NCBI GenBank assembly: GCA_020161355.1
Contig: JAIUOF010000015.1
Coordinates: 1 to 43,055, forward strand
Origin: Bacteroidota bacterium
GTDB lineage: Bacteria > Bacteroidota > Bacteroidia > Cytophagales > Spirosomataceae
DNA length: 43,055 bases
Direction: 5' to 3'
Below are positions 24,294-32,736 of this stretch, piece by piece (the stretch's first letter is position 1; the number at the start of each line of letters is the position of its first letter). A program made the position numbers and the translations under genes. The notes under the pieces are model-generated. The model saw nothing but the letters and a program-made list of their open reading frames with translations, made no database searches and had not been told where the DNA came from.

Positions 24294-25534
24294 AAAGTTT
24301 AAATTTAATATTCGTCATATTGACAGTTTTGCTTGGCTGCAATACAAAAAAAAGCAGTCATAAAACGCAGGAAGCAGCATATACCTGTCCAATGCCTTCC
24401 GATTCGGTTTTTAGCGATAAGCCGGGCAAGTGCCCTAAATGTGGAATGGAATTAGTAAAAATAACGGAACATTCAAATCATACCCCAACCGAAAACTTAG
24501 ATGATTATGATTTCCTTCTAAAACCTACCGATGAATTTGCCATCAGTACAATACCTTTAAGCACGATGCAAGACTCTACTATCAATGTTTTAGTTAAGGC
24601 TCTTGGCGTTGTAAGCTACGATAAAAACTATGTAGGAAGTATTTCTTCAAAAGTTGCCGGAAGAATCGAAAAATTATTTGTAAAATATAAATATCAAAAG
24701 GTGTATAGAGGGCAAAAAATTATGGAAATATACAGCCCCGAATTATTAACAGAACAACAAAATTTAATTTTCTTATTTAAAAACGATAATACGAACACAA
24801 CACTAATTGAAGCTTCAAAACAACGTTTACGCCTTTTAGGAGTGGCTGATAACGAGATTCAAAATGTAATTACAACCCTAAAACCGAATCCATATATAAG
24901 TGTTTATGCAAATTATACAGGGCATTTACACGATGCTGGGGAGGAGAGAGAAATGCAAAACAATAATACCACAATGAATGTTGCCAATGCCGGCATGAAC
25001 AATGTTGAATTAAAAATAAAAGAAGGAATGTATGTTCAAAAAGGGCAATCGGTGTTTACAATTTTTAATCAAGATAAAGTATATGCTTTATTGAGCATTT
25101 TCAATGACGATTTACATCTTATTAAAAAAGGAATTGCTGTTGAATTAACACCCGAATCTGTTTCAGATAATAAAATTTATGGGGCAATTGATTTTATAGA
25201 ACCTTTTTATAGAAATGAAAGTAAAAATACAATCGTTCGTGTGTATTTTAACAACAACAAATTACAGTTGCCTATTGGTTCTCAAGTCAAAGCTACGATT
25301 ATGGCAAAACCACAACGTTCCAATTGGGTAGCCGCCACATCTGTACTCAATTTGGGTTTAGAAAAAGTAGTATTTAAGAAATATCAAAATGGTTTAGCTC
25401 CTGTTAAAGTTAAAACAGGTATTAAATACAATAATTTAATCGAAATTACAGAAGGATTAAACCCAACCGATAGCATAGCCATAAATGCTCAATTTTTAAT
25501 GGACAGTGAAAGTTTTATTAAAACAAAAAATTAA
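24290..25534 (+). CDS. cusB: CusB-type adaptor lipoprotein with HMBD domain (first copy)
   Basis: The 414-residue lipoprotein (lipobox VLLGC, C17) has an N-terminal HMBD module: YTCPMPSDSVFSDKPGKCPK followed by CGMELV. The membrane fusion layout follows: GVVSYDKNYVGSISSKVAGR, IYSPELLTEQQNLIF (the CusB helical hairpin start), a second half VQKGQSVFTIFNQDKVYALL, and a beta-barrel. The Cys/Met/His module would receive or deliver copper to CusA. In the HMBD the usual CPMHPE is CPMPSD here, so one His ligand is missing. The gene is coupled to cusC (ATGA) and followed by a second, different adaptor after 4 bases. Confidence 0.88.
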   Translation: MKSLNLIFVILTVLLGCNTKKSSHKTQEAAYTCPMPSDSVFSDKPGKCPKCGMELVKITEHSNHTPTENLDDYDFLLKPTDEFAISTIPLSTMQDSTINVLVKALGVVSYDKNYVGSISSKVAGRIEKLFVKYKYQKVYRGQKIMEIYSPELLTEQQNLIFLFKNDNTNTTLIEASKQRLRLLGVADNEIQNVITTLKPNPYISVYANYTGHLHDAGEEREMQNNNTTMNVANAGMNNVELKIKEGMYVQKGQSVFTIFNQDKVYALLSIFNDDLHLIKKGIAVELTPESVSDNKIYGAIDFIEPFYRNESKNTIVRVYFNNNKLQLPIGSQVKATIMAKPQRSNWVAATSVLNLGLEKVVFKKYQNGLAPVKVKTGIKYNNLIEITEGLNPTDSIAINAQFLMDSESFIKTKN

Positions 25535-25538
25535 GACA

Positions 25539-26732
25539 ATGAAACCTACAATAATATTTTTAACAATTTTAATGCTCTTTTTGTCTTGCAAAGACAAAAA
25601 GATGGCACATACCGACCACAACACTTATTACACTTGCTCAATGCACCCACAGGTAGTTTCCGACAAAATGGGAACCTGCCCTATTTGCCATATGGATTTG
25701 GTAATGGTAAAAAAACAAAGCAACTTGAAGGCTGGTGAAATATATTTAAATGATGAACAATTACGTTTAGGCAATATCAAAACCGATACACTTTCAGTTG
25801 GAACACTTAATGAAAAAATAGTTTTAACAGGAGTTCTCAATTACAATCAAAATGAAAGGCAATCCGTTAGTTCAAGAATAATGGGGCGAATAGATAAACT
25901 TTACTATAAAACTGTGGGAGATTATGTTACGGCAGGTTCTCCACTATACGAAATTTATAGCGAAGAACTTAATAATGCCAAGCAAGAATATATTTTGGCA
26001 ATCAATCAAAAAAAGAAATTTAATAAAGCCATAATTAGTATTGATGAAATAATTGCAGCAGCTACTAATAAATTGTTGTTGTGGGGAATGTCTAAAAATC
26101 AAATTAAAGAGTTAGAACAAACCCAAAAAACATCAAATACCACTACCTTTTATAGTCCATCTTCTGGCTATTTTACTTCTATAGCTGTTCAAGAAGGAAG
26201 CTATGTAATGGAAGGCGGAAATATTGTAGATATAGCAAATCTCTCGACATTATGGGTAGAAACACAAGCATATTCATCACAATTATCATTCTTACAAAAA
26301 AATAGTTCGTCCAAAATTCTTATTCCCGATTTAGATAACCTTGAGATGAATGCAAAAGTTGAGTTCATCAACCCCGAATTAAACAGCAATTCAAGAATAA
26401 ATACCGTTCGGTTTGCGATAGCAAATAACACCCAAAAACTAAAACCTGGTATGCCCGTTTATGTAATAATCAAAAACCCAAGCGTTCACTCCATCACACT
26501 GCCCGCCGATGCTGTCATTCGAGATAGTAAAAGTGCTACAGTTTGGGTACAAACAGGTAAAAATACCTTTACAAGTAAAATGGTTGAAATTGGCATAGAA
26601 AACGAAAATAGAATAGAAATAAAAAGTGGTTTAGACATAAAGGATATTGTTGTAACCTCCGGTGCCTATCTGTTAAATAGTGAATTTGTATTTAAAAATG
26701 GAACCGACCCTATGGCAGGTATGAAAATGTAA
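25539..26732 (+). CDS. cusB: CusB-type adaptor lipoprotein with HMBD domain (second copy)
   Basis: The 397-residue lipoprotein (lipobox LFLSC, C17) has the HMBD module YYTCSMHPQVVSDKMGTCPI followed by CHMDLV, where the usual CGM is CHM. The adaptor core shows YNQNERQSVSSRIMGRIDKL, YEIYSEELNNAKQEYIL, YSPSSGYFTSIAVQEGSYV and NLSTLWVETQAY. The ATG at 25539 is preferred to an in-frame GTG at 25506 inside the previous gene, since it starts the lipoprotein leader. It is diverged from the first adaptor, so this is not a recent duplication. The two may form mixed assemblies with CusA/CusC or serve different stages; this is inferred. Confidence 0.85.
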   Translation: MKPTIIFLTILMLFLSCKDKKMAHTDHNTYYTCSMHPQVVSDKMGTCPICHMDLVMVKKQSNLKAGEIYLNDEQLRLGNIKTDTLSVGTLNEKIVLTGVLNYNQNERQSVSSRIMGRIDKLYYKTVGDYVTAGSPLYEIYSEELNNAKQEYILAINQKKKFNKAIISIDEIIAAATNKLLLWGMSKNQIKELEQTQKTSNTTTFYSPSSGYFTSIAVQEGSYVMEGGNIVDIANLSTLWVETQAYSSQLSFLQKNSSSKILIPDLDNLEMNAKVEFINPELNSNSRINTVRFAIANNTQKLKPGMPVYVIIKNPSVHSITLPADAVIRDSKSATVWVQTGKNTFTSKMVEIGIENENRIEIKSGLDIKDIVVTSGAYLLNSEFVFKNGTDPMAGMKM

Positions 26733-26736
26733 TTTT

Positions 26737-27189
26737 ATGAGAAACTCTTTTAAACAAAAAAATATTTTGTTGATTAGTGCTGCTTTTATTATCATTCAAT
26801 TTTACCAACCTGAAAGAAACATAACAGTTGAAAAAACTGAAAAAGGCTTTTTGAAAGTGTATGATATTCCCAAAAATGTGAAAAGTATGTTGAAAACTTC
26901 TTGTTTTGATTGCCACTCAAATAATACTGCTTACCCTTGGTATTCAAATATTCAACCTATTTGCTTTATGATGGGAAGGCATATAGAAACTGGTAAGGAG
27001 AATTTGAACTTCGATGATTGGGGTATTTATTCTGAAAGGAAAAGACAAAATAAAATAAGAGGAATAATTGAAAGCATAAAAAAGGGTGAAATGCCCTTGA
27101 GTTCCTACACTTTAATACATCGCAATGCTGTTTTATCCGAGGTTGATAAGAAAATGTTGATAGATTTTCTGAAAAGCATTAAAATTTAA
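26737..27189 (+). CDS. Haem-binding-domain protein (CxxCH)
   Basis: The 150-residue protein has an N-terminal membrane anchor or leader (about residues 9-22) and a single haem c attachment motif, C56-F-D-C59-H60, within SCFDCHSNNTAYPWYSNIQP. This, together with FDDWGIYSERKRQNKIRGII and MPLSSYTLIHRNAVLSE, matches the small Haem_bd domain family (PF14376 by motif reading). It would sit in the periplasm and may serve as an electron carrier linked to copper oxidation; no partner is established. It starts 4 bases after the second cusB and precedes the broken PepSY gene, so it is part of the Cus operon. Confidence 0.8.
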   Translation: MRNSFKQKNILLISAAFIIIQFYQPERNITVEKTEKGFLKVYDIPKNVKSMLKTSCFDCHSNNTAYPWYSNIQPICFMMGRHIETGKENLNFDDWGIYSERKRQNKIRGIIESIKKGEMPLSSYTLIHRNAVLSEVDKKMLIDFLKSIKI

Positions 27190-27229
27190 TTTTCTTAAAA
27201 AAATATTTCAATTACTGTAAATAAAAAAA

Positions 27230-27975
27230 ATGAAAAAAGGCGAATTTCAAAGAAAAATCAGGAAAGCACACCGTTTTTTGGGAGTTGCTTTGGGTATTCA
27301 GTTTCTATTCTGGACGATAGGCGGTTTGTATTTCAGTTGGTCTGATTTGCACGAAATCCATGGAGATCATCAAAAAGCCCATATCCGTCCCTTGGGAGCT
27401 GATTTGAATTTGGTAAATCCGCAACGATAATCCAGAAGATCAAAGAAAAAGACAGTGTTAATTTTGTTTTTGATTTAAAGTTGATTCAGATTTTAGGTGA
27501 GCCAGTTTATCAAATTGCCTACTCCAAAGTGCATGACAGAGATAGAAAAATGCAATTAGCTTATGCCAAAACTGGCACATTGCGTGCTGCACTCACTGAG
27601 ACGGAGGCAGTAAATGTGGCCAAAGCCAATTTCTCAGAAGATGCCAATGTAAAACTAGTGGAATACATAACCACTACTAATGGCCATCACGAGTATCGAG
27701 AAAGTCCATTGCCCGCTTATGCAGTTACTTTTAGTCATCCATCCAATACCACTGTGTATGTGGCTGCTAAGTTAGGAACCGTCCAAAAATTTAGAAACAA
27801 CAAATGGAGAGTTTTTGATTTTTTATGGATGATGCATACTATGGACTATCAAAGTAGAGACAATATCTCTAATTGGTTATTGAGAGCGTTTTCTGTGTTC
27901 GGTCTATTTTCTATCCTTTCTGGATTCATTCTGTTTTTTGTAAGTCGTAAAAAAACAATAAAAATCAAAAAATAA
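27230..27975 (+). pseudogene. PepSY-domain membrane protein, frameshifted
   Basis: The first frame (27230-27430) encodes HRFLGVALGIQFLFWTIGGL and WSDLHEIHGDHQKAHIR, the usual start of a short PepSY membrane protein, then stops at 27428-27430. The same protein resumes in another frame, open from about 27421, with ATIIQKIKEKDSVNFVFDL, then LGEPVYQIAY, LPAYAVTFSHPSNTTVYVAA and a C-terminal membrane helix (SVFGLFSILSGFILFFVSRK). Joining the frames near 27415-27423 gives about 248 residues, a normal length. The second part also begins with a TTG at 27481 that could serve as a start. PepSY proteins of this kind are often tied to metal or haem reduction. It is either a recent mutation or a sequence error. 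Confidence 0.75.
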
Positions 27976-28014
27976 TTAATTATCATTTCTCAAATCAATA
28001 AATATTTTAAAAAA

Positions 28015-28575
28015 ATGAAAAAAATAGTCGCTTTACTTATAGCCCTTTTTATTGTCAATTATACTTTTGCTCAGCACGAAAACCATCAGCCCAAAGCCGA
28101 TACTGCCAAAACCGCCGCAAAACCCAAAAGCCCTAAAATGACAGCCATGGCAATGGTGGGTGGCAATCATGTACACATTGAATACGGCTCTCCAAGTGTA
28201 AGAGGGAGGGCAATATGGAACGGACTGGTGGCCTACAACCAAGTATGGGCAACGGGAGCCCACCATGCTACTTGGATTGATTTCTCGCAAGATGTAATGA
28301 TTCAAGGCAAACATATTCCAAAAGGAAAATATGGATTCTTTACTATTCCCAACAATAAAACATGGACAATTATTCTTAGCAAAACTTGGGATATGCACCT
28401 TGCGGATGATTACAAACAAGAAAATGATATTTTAAGATTGAGCGTGAAGCCAAGCAAAAGTAAGAAAATAACCGAGGCATTAACTTATGAAGTATTGGCT
28501 ACTAATGACAAAAAAGGAAAAATAAAAATGAGTTGGGAATATTTGAGCGTAGCCTTTGATTTTGAGAATATGTAA
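28015..28575 (+). CDS. DUF2911 periplasmic protein
   Basis: The 186-residue protein has a signal peptide ending YTFAQ (about residue 20), a His/Lys-rich linker, then a DUF2911 domain with IEYGSPSVRGRAIWNGLVAY, NQVWATGAHHATWIDFS and KGKYGFFTIPNNKTWTIIL. DUF2911 proteins are common in Bacteroidota and have no known function. The core is a small beta-sandwich judging by its alternating pattern. This copy has extra His and Met residues (MAMVGGNHVHIEYG, GAHHATW) that could bind metal, in keeping with its place between PepSY and HMBD genes. It is 39 bases downstream of the PepSY gene and probably in the same transcript. Confidence 0.8.
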   Translation: MKKIVALLIALFIVNYTFAQHENHQPKADTAKTAAKPKSPKMTAMAMVGGNHVHIEYGSPSVRGRAIWNGLVAYNQVWATGAHHATWIDFSQDVMIQGKHIPKGKYGFFTIPNNKTWTIILSKTWDMHLADDYKQENDILRLSVKPSKSKKITEALTYEVLATNDKKGKIKMSWEYLSVAFDFENM

Positions 28576-28648
28576 TGAAAAAAATAGTGGATATGCTCAA
28601 ATGGATTTTAAAAAAAATGTTTATTAAAAATTGTTGTAAATAATTGAA

Positions 28649-28855
28649 ATGAAAAATTTAATAATTGTTGCCTTAATATTGGTGCTGGGGTCTTGTAATT
28701 CTGCCAAAAACGAATCTACAAAAGTGACCCAGTCTTATTCTTGCCCAATGCATCCCGAAATCATCGGCAAAGAAGGCGAAAAGTGCTCCGATTGTGGAAT
28801 GGATTTAACCGAGCCTGTTACACAAAAGCCAGACTCGAAATCTTTAAAAAAATAA
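28649..28855 (+). CDS. Small HMBD lipoprotein
   Basis: The 68-residue lipoprotein (lipobox LVLGSC, C16) consists of little more than one HMBD module: YSCPMHPEIIGKEGEKCSDC followed by GMDLTEP. It lies 3 bases before the large multicopper oxidase gene, so co-expression is almost certain. A free, membrane-anchored HMBD next to an oxidase suggests a copper donor or buffer for it. It is the smallest of the five HMBD-containing proteins in this island. Confidence 0.8.
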   Translation: MKNLIIVALILVLGSCNSAKNESTKVTQSYSCPMHPEIIGKEGEKCSDCGMDLTEPVTQKPDSKSLKK

Positions 28856-28858
28856 AAT

Positions 28859-31099
28859 ATGAAAGTCAAATACCTCTTAGTTTTTTTGTTAATTTCTTTT
28901 GCTAGTACTGCCCAAAAAGTGGTTCGGTATGATTTGTATGTCAGAGACACTATTGTCAATTTTAATGGTAAGGAAAAACGTGCAATTGCTGTAAATGGAC
29001 AAATACCTATGCCCACACTCACTTTTACAGAAGGTGACACGGCAGAAATCCATGTCTATAATGAGTTAAAGGAAACCACCTCGCTTCACTGGCATGGTTT
29101 GTTATTGCCCAACAAAGAAGATGGTGTGCCGAATTTGACACAAATGCCCATAAAACCCAATACCACACATATTTATAGATTCCCAATTATTCAGCACGGC
29201 ACGCACTGGTACCACAGCCACAGCGGGTTGCAGGAGCAAATAGGTATGTATGGAAACTTTGTGATGCTAAAAAAACCAAAAGACCCAACATTTAGAAAAG
29301 GTATAGATGATTTGCCAACCGTTCCGATAGTACTGAGCGAATGGACAGACTATAAACCCGAAAACGTGCATAGAATGTTGCATAATGCCACGGATTGGTT
29401 CGCTATAAGAAAAAATGCCACACAAAGTTACGCGGAGGCTATCAGAGCGGGGCATCTAAAAACCAAACTGCTCAATGAGGGTAAACGAATGTTGGCCATG
29501 GACGTAAGTGATGTCTATTATGACAAAATTTTCATGAATGGAAAACCATCAACTGACATAAAAATCATAGATGGAAAGCCTTTGAAAGCTGGAGATAAAG
29601 TACGCTTGAGAATTTCTAATGGAGGAGCCTCTTCCTATTTTTGGTTGAAATATGCCGGAGGTAAAATGATCGTAGTGGCCAACGATGGCAACGATGTAGA
29701 ACCTGTAGAAGTAGATAGATTCCTTATTGCGGTTTCAGAAACTTACGATGTGGTGATTAGCATTCCAGCCGAAGGTACGGCTTTTGAATTTTTGGCTACC
29801 ACCGAAGATCGAACAAATTCGGCATCAATATATTTTGGAGATGGGGTGAAACAACTCATTTCGCCCATGCCAAGACTCAAATATTTTGAGGGAATGAAGA
29901 TGATGAATTCTATGATGAAAATGAATGGCGATTTGGATGATATGGGTATGAAAATGAGCCTCAACCAAATGGATATGAACGTTGTAATGTACCCTGAAAT
30001 TACTGGAAATTCTAAACCAAAACAGACAGAAGATGATCCAAACAGGTACAATGCCAATAGCCTTGCAGACATCGTTACCCTCAACTATGCAATGCTAAAA
30101 TCTCCAACAAAAACCAGTTTGCCCGATAATGTGCCTGTCAAAGAACTAAAGTTTGAACTCACCGGCAACATGAATCGGTACGTCTGGAGCATGGATAACA
30201 AGGTTGTTTCTGAATCTGACAAGATATTGATTAAAAAAGGAGAAAATGTAAAAATCATAATTTACAACGGCTCTATGATGCGTCATCCCATGCATTTGCA
30301 TGGGCATGATTTCAGGCTTTTGAATGGAAAGGCAAATCATGCACCGCTAAAAAACATCGTGGATATTATGCCGATGGAAACAGATACGCTTGAATTTAAT
30401 GCCAATGCTGAGGGTGATTGGTTTTTTCATTGCCATATTTTATACCACATGATGAGCGGAATGGGAAGGGTTTTTAGCTATGAAAATCAAGCTCCAAATC
30501 CTTTAATTCCAAATCCTAAATTGGCCCAACGAAAATTATTTGCAGACGATAGAGGGTTTCATCTAATGGCCGAAAACGATTTTGCTACCAATGGCAACGA
30601 CGGCATGTGGATGATTCAAAATACCCGATGGATGTTGGGAACAGAATGGAGACTCGGATATCATGATCAACACGGCTATGAGACCGAAACACATTTAGGT
30701 CGATATTTGGGCAAAATGCAATGGGTAATGCCATTTATAGGATTTGATTGGCGGTACCGAAAGTTTGACATGGATAAAATGGGTATGGTCAAGTATGAAA
30801 AGAATGTATTTGGGCAAACCAATACGAAAGACAATCGCCAACAATTTAGCTTGGGTTTAGCCTACACTTTGCCCATGTTGTTTATTTTGCAAACCGAGGT
30901 TTACCACGATGGAAACCTGAGAGTACAATTGATGCGTGAGGATATTCCGATTGCTAAACGTCTCAGAGCCAGTCTGATGGTAAATACAGACAAAGAATAT
31001 ATGGCTGGTCTGAAATATATTATAAACAAAAATTTAGGAACAAATTTACATTATGATAGCGATATGGGGCTTGGATTTGGTGTGGTTTTAAATTATTGA
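28859..31099 (+). CDS. Multicopper oxidase (PcoA/CopA-like) fused to a PcoB/CopB-like C-terminal domain
   Basis: This is a 746-residue protein. After a signal peptide (about 1-19), the oxidase part has HWHG (H77, H79), WYHSHSG (H119, H121), HPMHLHG (H476, H479, H481) and HCHILYHMMSGM (H524, C525, H526, H530, M535). A Met-rich stretch (MKMMNSMMKMNGDLDDMGMK) near 345-365 is like the Met repeats of PcoA. From about residue 570 the protein changes to beta-rich, aromatic sequence (WRLGYHDQHGYETETHLGRY, FIGFDWRYRKFD, LQTEVYHDGNLRVQL, ending FGVVLNY) that resembles the outer-membrane protein PcoB/CopB. In proteobacteria these are two genes. It oxidises Cu(I), and the C-terminal part may tether it to the outer membrane. 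Confidence 0.88.
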   Translation: MKVKYLLVFLLISFASTAQKVVRYDLYVRDTIVNFNGKEKRAIAVNGQIPMPTLTFTEGDTAEIHVYNELKETTSLHWHGLLLPNKEDGVPNLTQMPIKPNTTHIYRFPIIQHGTHWYHSHSGLQEQIGMYGNFVMLKKPKDPTFRKGIDDLPTVPIVLSEWTDYKPENVHRMLHNATDWFAIRKNATQSYAEAIRAGHLKTKLLNEGKRMLAMDVSDVYYDKIFMNGKPSTDIKIIDGKPLKAGDKVRLRISNGGASSYFWLKYAGGKMIVVANDGNDVEPVEVDRFLIAVSETYDVVISIPAEGTAFEFLATTEDRTNSASIYFGDGVKQLISPMPRLKYFEGMKMMNSMMKMNGDLDDMGMKMSLNQMDMNVVMYPEITGNSKPKQTEDDPNRYNANSLADIVTLNYAMLKSPTKTSLPDNVPVKELKFELTGNMNRYVWSMDNKVVSESDKILIKKGENVKIIIYNGSMMRHPMHLHGHDFRLLNGKANHAPLKNIVDIMPMETDTLEFNANAEGDWFFHCHILYHMMSGMGRVFSYENQAPNPLIPNPKLAQRKLFADDRGFHLMAENDFATNGNDGMWMIQNTRWMLGTEWRLGYHDQHGYETETHLGRYLGKMQWVMPFIGFDWRYRKFDMDKMGMVKYEKNVFGQTNTKDNRQQFSLGLAYTLPMLFILQTEVYHDGNLRVQLMREDIPIAKRLRASLMVNTDKEYMAGLKYIINKNLGTNLHYDSDMGLGFGVVLNY

Positions 31100-31134
31100 C
31101 GGAAATAATTGATTGGATTATACTAAAATTGAAA

Positions 31135-31266
31135 ATGGATGTTTTTTGCCACCTGTTCAAAAGTCAATGGGTTCTCAGGGGCTATGGTAATATTAAAATA
31201 CATGTCAATCATAAAGATTATTTTCCAATTTCTGAGTTTAAAAAATTTGTGAATCAATTGAACTAA
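31135..31266 (+). CDS. Possible small orphan gene or gene remnant (43 aa)
   Basis: An ATG frame of 43 codons has coding-like composition (MDVFCHLFKSQWVLRGYGNI, then a basic stretch and FPISEFKKFVNQLN). It is 35 bases after the oxidase stop. No family is recognised and there is no clear promoter. It may be the tail of a lost gene at the edge of the metal island. Confidence 0.25.
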   Translation: MDVFCHLFKSQWVLRGYGNIKIHVNHKDYFPISEFKKFVNQLN

Positions 31267-31419
31267 CAAAAGATATTTGCCAGAATTAACCTAGACTTTT
31301 AAGTTAATATTGCTATTAATATTCATAAAATACTTAGTTTTGCCAACCTTTCGTATAATATAGACTAATATACTTATACTATAAGATTCACCTTGGTTAA
31401 AATGGTAATTTTGTTATGA

Positions 31420-31536
31420 AGAAGCTTCAGAAGGAATACTTTGAAAGGAGAATTTATAAAATGTTTTGCCCCCTACGTTTCTTATTTGGAGAATAAAGGG
31501 GATCTCTTTGATAGCATCATTATGCGAATTGGATAA
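31420..31536 (+). pseudogene. Possible remnant of a TetR-family regulator
   Basis: One frame reads FAPYVSYLENKGDLFDSII followed by MRIG and a stop. The core YLENKGDLF resembles the segment after the recognition helix of TetR repressors (typically FYxYFxNKxDLF). No complete HTH or ligand domain surrounds it, and stops interrupt the upstream frame at 31417. It is read as a decayed fragment, with low certainty. Confidence 0.3.
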
Positions 31537-31836
31537 TGTTCAAATCTATATTTGAATTGAACTGCTATATTTTTTTCATTAAATCTATTTATTATGGTTA
31601 TTTAATTACTCTACTTTAAAAATCCGCAGGGTTTCTCCCTACCGCACGCCAGCCCTTCGTTGTTTTTTCTGGCGGGGCCGCCAAGGCATATTTTTTGCCC
31701 CCATCCGCACATATAGCACATTGTTTTCTTCGTTCCTCAGAAAAACAAAGAGCTATTCCAGCCGCACAGCAAAAAGACATTCTGCTTAAATAGATAAATT
31801 CTGCCAAGTAGAAATGCCAGAAAAAACAACCCAAAG

Positions 31837-31933
31837 CTACTTAAACATAATAGAGTATTATATAACCAGCCGTAGGTTCCGCTATCGCTCCAGGGTCAAG
31901 CCCCTGTTTATATAATTCTATTATGTTAAGTAG
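31837..31933. repeat. Long imperfect inverted repeat (hairpin) with 42-base loop
   Basis: The left arm 31837-31865 (starting CTACTTAAACATAATAGA) pairs with the right arm 31908-31933 (ending TCTATTATGTTAAGTAG) with only three unpaired bases. The loop contains a smaller hairpin (CAGGG and CCCTG). The right arm includes GTTAAGT, which fits the integron GTTRRRY core, but the left arm has ACTTAAAC instead of the exact partner ACTTAAC. No integron integrase is nearby. Confidence 0.6.
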
Positions 31934-32009
31934 CCCCACGGCCAACGCACAAAACCCTGCTACGTAAAGAGAAAGCCACAATTCCCCACCACCCTTTTAG
32001 CGGTGCAGC

Positions 32010-32384
32010 CTATAAGTAAAGCATTTAATTTCTTCCAATCCATGTGGCATATGAAAGTTCATTCATTGCACGTCATAATATTTACCATCAGCAGGAATCT
32101 AACCCACGTCAGCCATTCCGTTCCATTCATTTCACTATCCTAAGCCACCGCACAGCATCAGTAGCTCATGGATTTGGCTCCCTCACCCTTCCGCACATCC
32201 ATTCCACAAAAAACAAATTCCAACCCTCAAAACTCTGTTAATTTTTATAAAAGCTTACTTAGTTTACCTAACCACATTTGTTTTTTATTCCATTCCTTTT
32301 CCTTCCACACAACCCCAAAAAAATCCATGAGCCACACATGCTATTTCCAGCCGCACCTTTTTTATAGGTATGCTTTACTTATAG
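32010..32384. repeat. Pair of 15-bp inverted repeats 345 bases apart
   Basis: CTATAAGTAAAGCAT at 32010-32024 is perfectly inverted as ATGCTTTACTTATAG at 32370-32384. GGTGCAGCC and AGCCGCACC accompany the two copies. The enclosed DNA has no convincing gene. This could be the ends of a small non-autonomous element, although flanking target duplications are not obvious. Confidence 0.5.
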
Positions 32385-32430
32385 TCTGGGTCTCTCTTGC
32401 CCCCATTGCATTGTATGTTTAAATTTAGAT

Positions 32431-32736
32431 TTATGGGTATCTTCTGAAGGCCGGTATCATTTTATTATAAACATCATAATTAGGCCTTTTTACAAAATTC
32501 TTGAGTATCCATTCACAAACGTCAGTATTTCCTTCTGCATACTTTGCTACCATGGTGTCACAGTAAAAAACAATTATTGAATCTGCTTTATCTCCATTTT
32601 TTGTAAATCCTGTAATTTTTATTTCTGTAAGAGCTTGATTACGCTTATTTCCCTGAGTTACTACTTTAACATCGATTTTCCTGTTTTTTAGTTTTTCTTG
32701 AATTTTTACCTGTAGCTCATTTAATAAATCTCTCAT
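32431..32736 (-). CDS. Hypothetical protein (101 aa)
   Basis: The protein opens with a charged helix (MRDLLNELQVKIQEKLKNRK), followed by alternating beta-like segments (DVKVVTQGNKRNQALTEIKI, ADSIIVFYCDTMVAKYAEG) and a C-terminal helix around VCEWILKNFV. There is no signal peptide or membrane segment and no family is recognised. The ATG follows the stop of the upstream minus-strand gene directly (TAAATG), so the two form a coupled pair. Being isolated in a mobile region suggests an accessory pair, perhaps a defence, toxin or immunity function, but nothing in the sequence shows it. Confidence 0.55.
   Translation of the reverse strand: MRDLLNELQVKIQEKLKNRKIDVKVVTQGNKRNQALTEIKITGFTKNGDKADSIIVFYCDTMVAKYAEGNTDVCEWILKNFVKRPNYDVYNKMIPAFRRYP

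Larger units (their letters stand above)
31267..32430. other. Gene-poor repeat-rich interval
   Basis: Apart from the TetR-like remnant, I see no convincing gene here. Short open frames lack coding-like composition. From about 31610 the base composition becomes mixed and the hexamer CCGCAC recurs at 31642, 31705, 31762, 32148, 32191 and 32351; the 11-mer TCCAGCCGCAC occurs at 31757 and 32346 (and again at 33528). A long hairpin (31837-31933) and a distant 15-bp inverted repeat (32010/32370) lie inside. It looks like accumulated mobile or non-coding repeat DNA. Confidence 0.6.

Noticed and set aside
31616..31834. 72-codon open frame on the minus strand in the repeat zone
   Set aside because: Its composition follows the repeats and hairpin arms, it has no recognisable domain or start context, and it is best explained as a chance frame.
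31837..31933. Integron with gene cassettes
   Set aside because: Only one attC-like hairpin is seen, its left core is imperfect, and the nearby recombinase is a Bacteroidota integrase, not IntI.
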